Part shown: piece by piece, positions 62,701 to 64,000 of the stretch
Layout: the number at the start of each line of letters is the position of its first letter
Position numbering within the stretch: position 1 is the first letter of the stretch
Assembly: GCF_964355755.1 (NCBI RefSeq)
Contig: NC_092676.1
Span: 16,040,288-16,104,287, forward strand
Reading direction: 5' to 3'
From: Antedon mediterranea
Taxonomy: Eukaryota > Echinodermata > Crinoidea > Comatulida > Antedonidae
Length of the DNA: 64,000 nucleotides
Notes under the pieces: model-generated
Databases searched by the model: none
What the model was told of the DNA's origin: nothing
Seen by the model: the letters and a program-made list of their open reading frames with translations, nothing else
Position numbers and translations under genes: made by a program

Positions 62701-63422
62701 GTGAATATACAAATGATCAAGAGTGTCATTTTAATGTAGCAACTTACTCATGTTTGCAGCTGGAGTGGTTGACCTCTGAAATATAAAAACAATACAATCA
62801 GTACAGTGCATTAAAAAAATAAAACATTTCTAAACTACAAACAAAAAGAAGACAAGTATATTCAATCTTATTTAGATCAAAGTATATTGATTGAAAACTT
62901 TATATCAACATATATTCAATCAAATTTTTTATTATAAAGCCAATTGTCTACACTATCAAACTTTATGTGACAAAAAATGTGATGTGCCCATATATGGACA
63001 TGATGATGTCATATCACTACCATATTTTGGTATATCACTACCATATTGGGGTGCATCACACTTTTTTTGTCAAACTAATTTGATAGTGTAGACAAAGCTT
63101 TAATATTGTTATTATGTAATAGTACTGTAATGTGTTTTTTTAGTAGTATGTAAGAGAATGCACCTTCATGTTGAAGTGTGCAGATGTTTGTTCAATAAAT
63201 TATTATCATGATAGAATCAAGATAATGAAATAGTTGTATGTTGATAAGATGAATAAATTTAACTGAATTGATTGATAAAAAAGTTAGGTTAAAACTCACC
63301 ACATCAAGGGTTAAAGGTGAGGGTGCACCCAATGGAGTTGTCTTTCCACTACCACCACTTGAGGTTAATAAGGTAACATAATTTGCTGGGAACCAACCAA
63401 TCTGCTTCTTTTGGCCTCGTAT
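39570..63422 (-). CDS. ITSN1: Intersectin, C-terminal part (SH3D end, SH3E, DH, PH, C2)
   Basis: Endocytic scaffold and Cdc42 guanine-nucleotide exchange factor, long isoform type. Exons, high to low: 63422-63300, 62775-62748, 61774-61583, 51546-51425, 51199-51093, 49623-49548, 46067-45960, 45544-45446, 44476-44309, 44107-44036, 42730-42599, 42362-42244, 41700-41618, 41299-41213, 40738-40565, 39718-39570 (TGA). The sum is 1839 nt with all phases closing: 612 codons and a stop. Order and motifs follow human ITSN1 throughout, including the W-C pair that joins SH3E to DH and the KKKREKA linker before C2. The EH domains, coiled coil and SH3A to SH3D lie beyond the right edge. Invertebrates usually have one ITSN, so the symbol is by family, not proven 1:1 orthology. 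Confidence 0.95.
41518..41600 (-). mobile_element. tRNA-derived SINE head, family T1
   Basis: On the minus strand: GCTGTAACTTGGTGGCTAAT (box A-like) and GTGTTCAATCCTGACCA (box B GTTCAATCC). It resembles 54300-54368. It is intronic in ITSN, between the PH-end and linker exons. Confidence 0.5.
42244..42730 (-). CDS. Intersectin exons: pleckstrin-homology domain
   Basis: Exon 42730-42599: [25 protein letters not shown]. Exon 42362-42244: [32 protein letters not shown]. The C-terminal helix Trp falls in the next exon (41700-41618, KWIKQIENA), as usual for DH-PH tandems. Confidence 0.93.
43063..43737. mobile_element. Repeat with CTCCGCCAAGGAGG / GGCGGAGGTATGCCCTC ends
   Basis: The left end CTCCGCCAAGGAGGTATATG is followed by TTTGTTTGTTTGTTTGTTAG and AGGATTACTCAAAAAGTAATT. 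The right end is AGGCGGAGGTATGCCCTCTC then GGAGTGGGTTTCTAG. From general experience this begin/end pair marks a widespread animal DNA element. Interior ORFs are absent. An (AT)n run lies at about 43641-43660. It sits in an ITSN intron. Confidence 0.6.
44036..51546 (-). CDS. Intersectin exons: Dbl-homology (RhoGEF) domain
   Basis: Eight exons. Key pieces: [19 protein letters not shown] (CR1), [26 protein letters not shown]...[20 protein letters not shown] (CR2), [20 protein letters not shown] (CR3, the Cdc42-contact helix), [20 protein letters not shown] (helix 6), then [18 protein letters not shown] leading into PH. All catalytic-core segments are intact, so exchange activity on Cdc42 is expected from family knowledge. 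Confidence 0.93.
46178..46361. mobile_element. Palindromic MITE, family P1, copy B
   Basis: AAGCTCTGTCTACACTATCC at the left mirrors GATAGTGTAGACAGACCTT at the right. Internal TGTGACAAAAAATGTGAT and TTTTCGTCAAACTAAT pair likewise. It has TAA/TTA at the ends and lies in an ITSN intron within the DH-coding part. Confidence 0.8.
47795..47880 (+). mobile_element. LINE 3'-tail fragment
   Basis: TTTATGTACAGCGCTTAGAGG followed by TTAGGCGCTATATAAATCC and a TATTTATTTTTT end. This is the GCGCTATATAAAT-type tail of L2/CR1-like elements, severely 5'-truncated. Confidence 0.55.
50395..50465 (+). mobile_element. tRNA-like SINE head, family T2
   Basis: CCTAATGGCTAGGACATCTG, CATATGATGCAGAAG, then a decayed box B (TTTTGAATCTCGG). 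It shares ATTTGCATAT(C/G)ATGCAGAAG-type anticodon-arm sequence with 59490-59560 on the other strand. Confidence 0.45.
50634..51000 (-). mobile_element. 5'-truncated LINE (CR1/L2-like), extreme C-terminus and 3' tail
   Basis: On the minus strand the reading ends [40 protein letters not shown], then a stop, then GGCGCTATACAAATACC and an (ATT)n tail. Y-G-x-R-S-F...A-A-x-x-W-N-S-L-P...F-K-x-x-L-K is the classic C-terminal signature of CR1/L2-type ORF2. Coding sequence beyond about 51000 was not traced. It is intronic in ITSN, sense orientation. Confidence 0.85.
53396..53410 (-). other. Candidate 15-nt cassette microexon of intersectin
   Basis: CTTCATATTTACGAT lies between a pyrimidine-rich acceptor (ATTTTCTTTCAG) and a strong donor (GTAAGTACT). 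It falls in the 10-kb intron between the SH3E and DH exons. Inserted there it keeps phase and has no stop (would add S-S-Y-L-R before the conserved W-C). Without it the two neighbouring exons also join perfectly, so it would be optional. Chance occurrence is possible. Confidence 0.3.
54300..54368 (+). mobile_element. tRNA-derived SINE head, family T1
   Basis: CACTGTAGCTTGGTGGTTGC (box A-like TAGCTTGGTGG) and CAGGGTTCAATCCTGACC (box B exact GGTTCAATCC). Same family as 41518-41600, opposite strand. The body downstream is not delimited. Confidence 0.55.
57350..57450. repeat. Two-copy ~55-bp tandem repeat
   Basis: TTTTTACACATATGTGTGATGTCAT is partly repeated (ACACATATGTGTGATGTCAT at about 57372 and 57418), each followed by AGCAAGT. 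ACACATATGTGT is itself palindromic. Confidence 0.7.
58841..58998. repeat. Inverted-repeat element (~155 bp)
   Basis: GGATAACCCATTTATGCTAC near 58846 mirrors GCAGCATAAATGGTTATCC near 58978. Inner parts also pair (TAATAAAATTTGATTAGTAAG and AATTTTTAAAAATAG-like). It is a palindromic MITE candidate in the long ITSN intron. Confidence 0.65.
59455..59560 (-). mobile_element. tRNA-like SINE head, family T2
   Basis: On the minus strand: TGTGGTCTAACAACCAGGC, ATTTGCATATCATGCAGAAG, ACTGAGTTCGAATCTAA (box B exact GTTCGAATC). The anticodon-arm region matches 50395-50465. Confidence 0.5.
60428..60735 (+). mobile_element. tRNA-derived SINE with body
   Basis: Head: GATGGTTGAGCGGTTAAG (box A) and AGGGTTCGAGGC (box B). 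Body: GTGTGCACTCTAGCTCATG, TGCACTTTAAGAACCTGG, GTAGGGGGTTACCCTGG. It ends near GGTATAAATATAATTTTTT. This is the fullest SINE copy in the window. Part of the head may be two tRNA-like units in series (a second TGGTTTAGTGGTAG at about 60509). Confidence 0.6.
61583..63422 (-). CDS. Intersectin exons: end of SH3D, linker, SH3E
   Basis: Exon 63422-63300 gives [17 protein letters not shown], the last strands of SH3D, then a Ser/Gly/Pro linker. A 28-nt exon (62775-62748) gives RSTTPAANM. Exon 61774-61583 gives nearly all of SH3[39 protein letters not shown] (ALYPY, WW and PSNY ligand-groove residues all present). The last base T joins GG of the next exon to form the conserved Trp. Confidence 0.93.
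62051..62157. repeat. Long imperfect hairpin (~50-bp arms)
   Basis: GGCAAGCCATGGTTCAACAT, TTTGATCTTTATTTGATCAT and CAGGAAT on the left mirror ATTCCTGATGATGATGATC, AAATAAAGATTGAAACATTG and AATCATGAATTGCC on the right, around a short GATGATG loop. It is 277 bp upstream (in genome coordinate) of SH3E exon 61774. Confidence 0.8.
62937..63100. mobile_element. Palindromic MITE, family P1, copy A
   Basis: The most complete copy: AAGCCAATTGTCTACACTATC ... GATAGTGTAGACAAAGCTT (first part shortened here), with inner arms TGTGACAAAAAATGTGATGTG and CACACTTTTTTTGTCA. It is flanked by TAA-like ends (ATTATAAAGC / GCTTTAATA). It lies in the intron between two SH3-coding exons of ITSN. Confidence 0.82.
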
Positions 63423-64000
63423 CTATTGAAAACACAAAACAAAAATGAAATGAGGAGTATATGAAATATATTGAGACATTGCAACAAAGAGAATATTAAT
63501 AGAACGAACACACACATCATCAAAACATGGAAAAGAGGTCTTTAGAGATCGATATGGATGTGCAGAAGGAACAGCTTCCAAATATAGTGTAACAGGATTG
63601 TTTTGAATCTAGTCATATAAGTTTTGGGAAATGTACAGTAAGTGAATGAACGAATCAGATTATCCTTACAAATGAATTAAGGCAGCCCTGAATTGATTGT
63701 TTGCTAGTTATGAGAATAGCAAGGATGCCATACTTTAGGTCTGTTTTTAAATTTATAATGGAAATAGGAAAAAGGGTGTAATGAGATTTGTAGCGTACAA
63801 TGTATGATGTAAAACAAACATCCAAATTAACAATAATATTTTAATACAAACAAATATTAAAGTCAATAAATTTACACAAATTGATAGTTTTGATAGTGTA
63901 ACAGTAACAGTAAGCGGTAAACAAAAAAAACAGAATCTATGTTATTGCTTATGACCATTTACACAAAATGCGGAGCAGTAACCCGCTCAAATTGTACGTG
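63423..64000. other. Right-edge ITSN intron
   Basis: AT-rich; the preceding SH3D exon (with the WWEGEL part of the fold) is not present, so the gene continues beyond the window. Nothing else was recognised. Confidence 0.6.

Noticed and set aside
62891-63091. 66-codon plus-strand frame, and the similar minus-strand frame at 15832-16122
   Set aside because: Both read through copies of the palindromic MITE; the shared peptide comes from the repeat.

Overview
The window is animal nuclear DNA: AT-rich, with short exons separated by GT-AG introns, and dense in transposons. Three neighbouring genes, intersectin (ITSN), ATP synthase OSCP (ATP5PO) and mitochondrial ribosomal protein S6 (MRPS6), have the order and relative orientation known from human chromosome 21q22.1. 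With a leucine-rich-repeat adhesion GPCR alongside, this points to an invertebrate deuterostome. I favour an echinoderm, but that is inference from gene content and repeat style; no species marker was seen.

Layout. (1) Minus strand, 17889 down to at least 853, running off the left edge: an adhesion GPCR. Its exons join in one consistent reading phase and encode, in order, signal peptide, LRRNT, LRRs, LRRCT, a Ly6/uPAR three-finger domain, an acidic and Ser/Thr-rich linker, a hormone-receptor motif (HRM), a GAIN domain, a GPS and TM1. Its introns hold a 19-copy 86-bp satellite, several inverted-repeat elements, a composite 5S-rRNA/tRNA SINE and a nearly full-length but broken LINE. (2) 17.9-22.5 kb: intergenic, with a 33-bp AT-rich array and a 118-bp duplication. 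(3) Minus strand, 28271 to 22548: MRPS6, three exons. Its first intron holds a 5'-truncated L1/Tx1-like LINE and a 2.3-kb foldback-like element that itself contains a smaller element. (4) Plus strand, 29930 to 35942: ATP5PO, seven exons, complete. It diverges from MRPS6 and has two inverted-repeat transposons in its introns. (5) 36-39.5 kb: the space between the convergent ATP5PO and ITSN 3' ends. (6) Minus strand, 63422 to 39570: the C-terminal part of intersectin (end of SH3D, SH3E, DH, PH, C2, stop codon). The gene continues off the right edge.

Roles. OSCP and MRPS6 are mitochondrial housekeeping proteins. Intersectin is an endocytic scaffold and Cdc42 exchange factor. The adhesion GPCR is a surface receptor with an unusual set of extracellular modules and is the most novel object here. 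All exon boundaries were read by eye from splice consensus and phase. Domain names rest on recognised motifs; no search was run.
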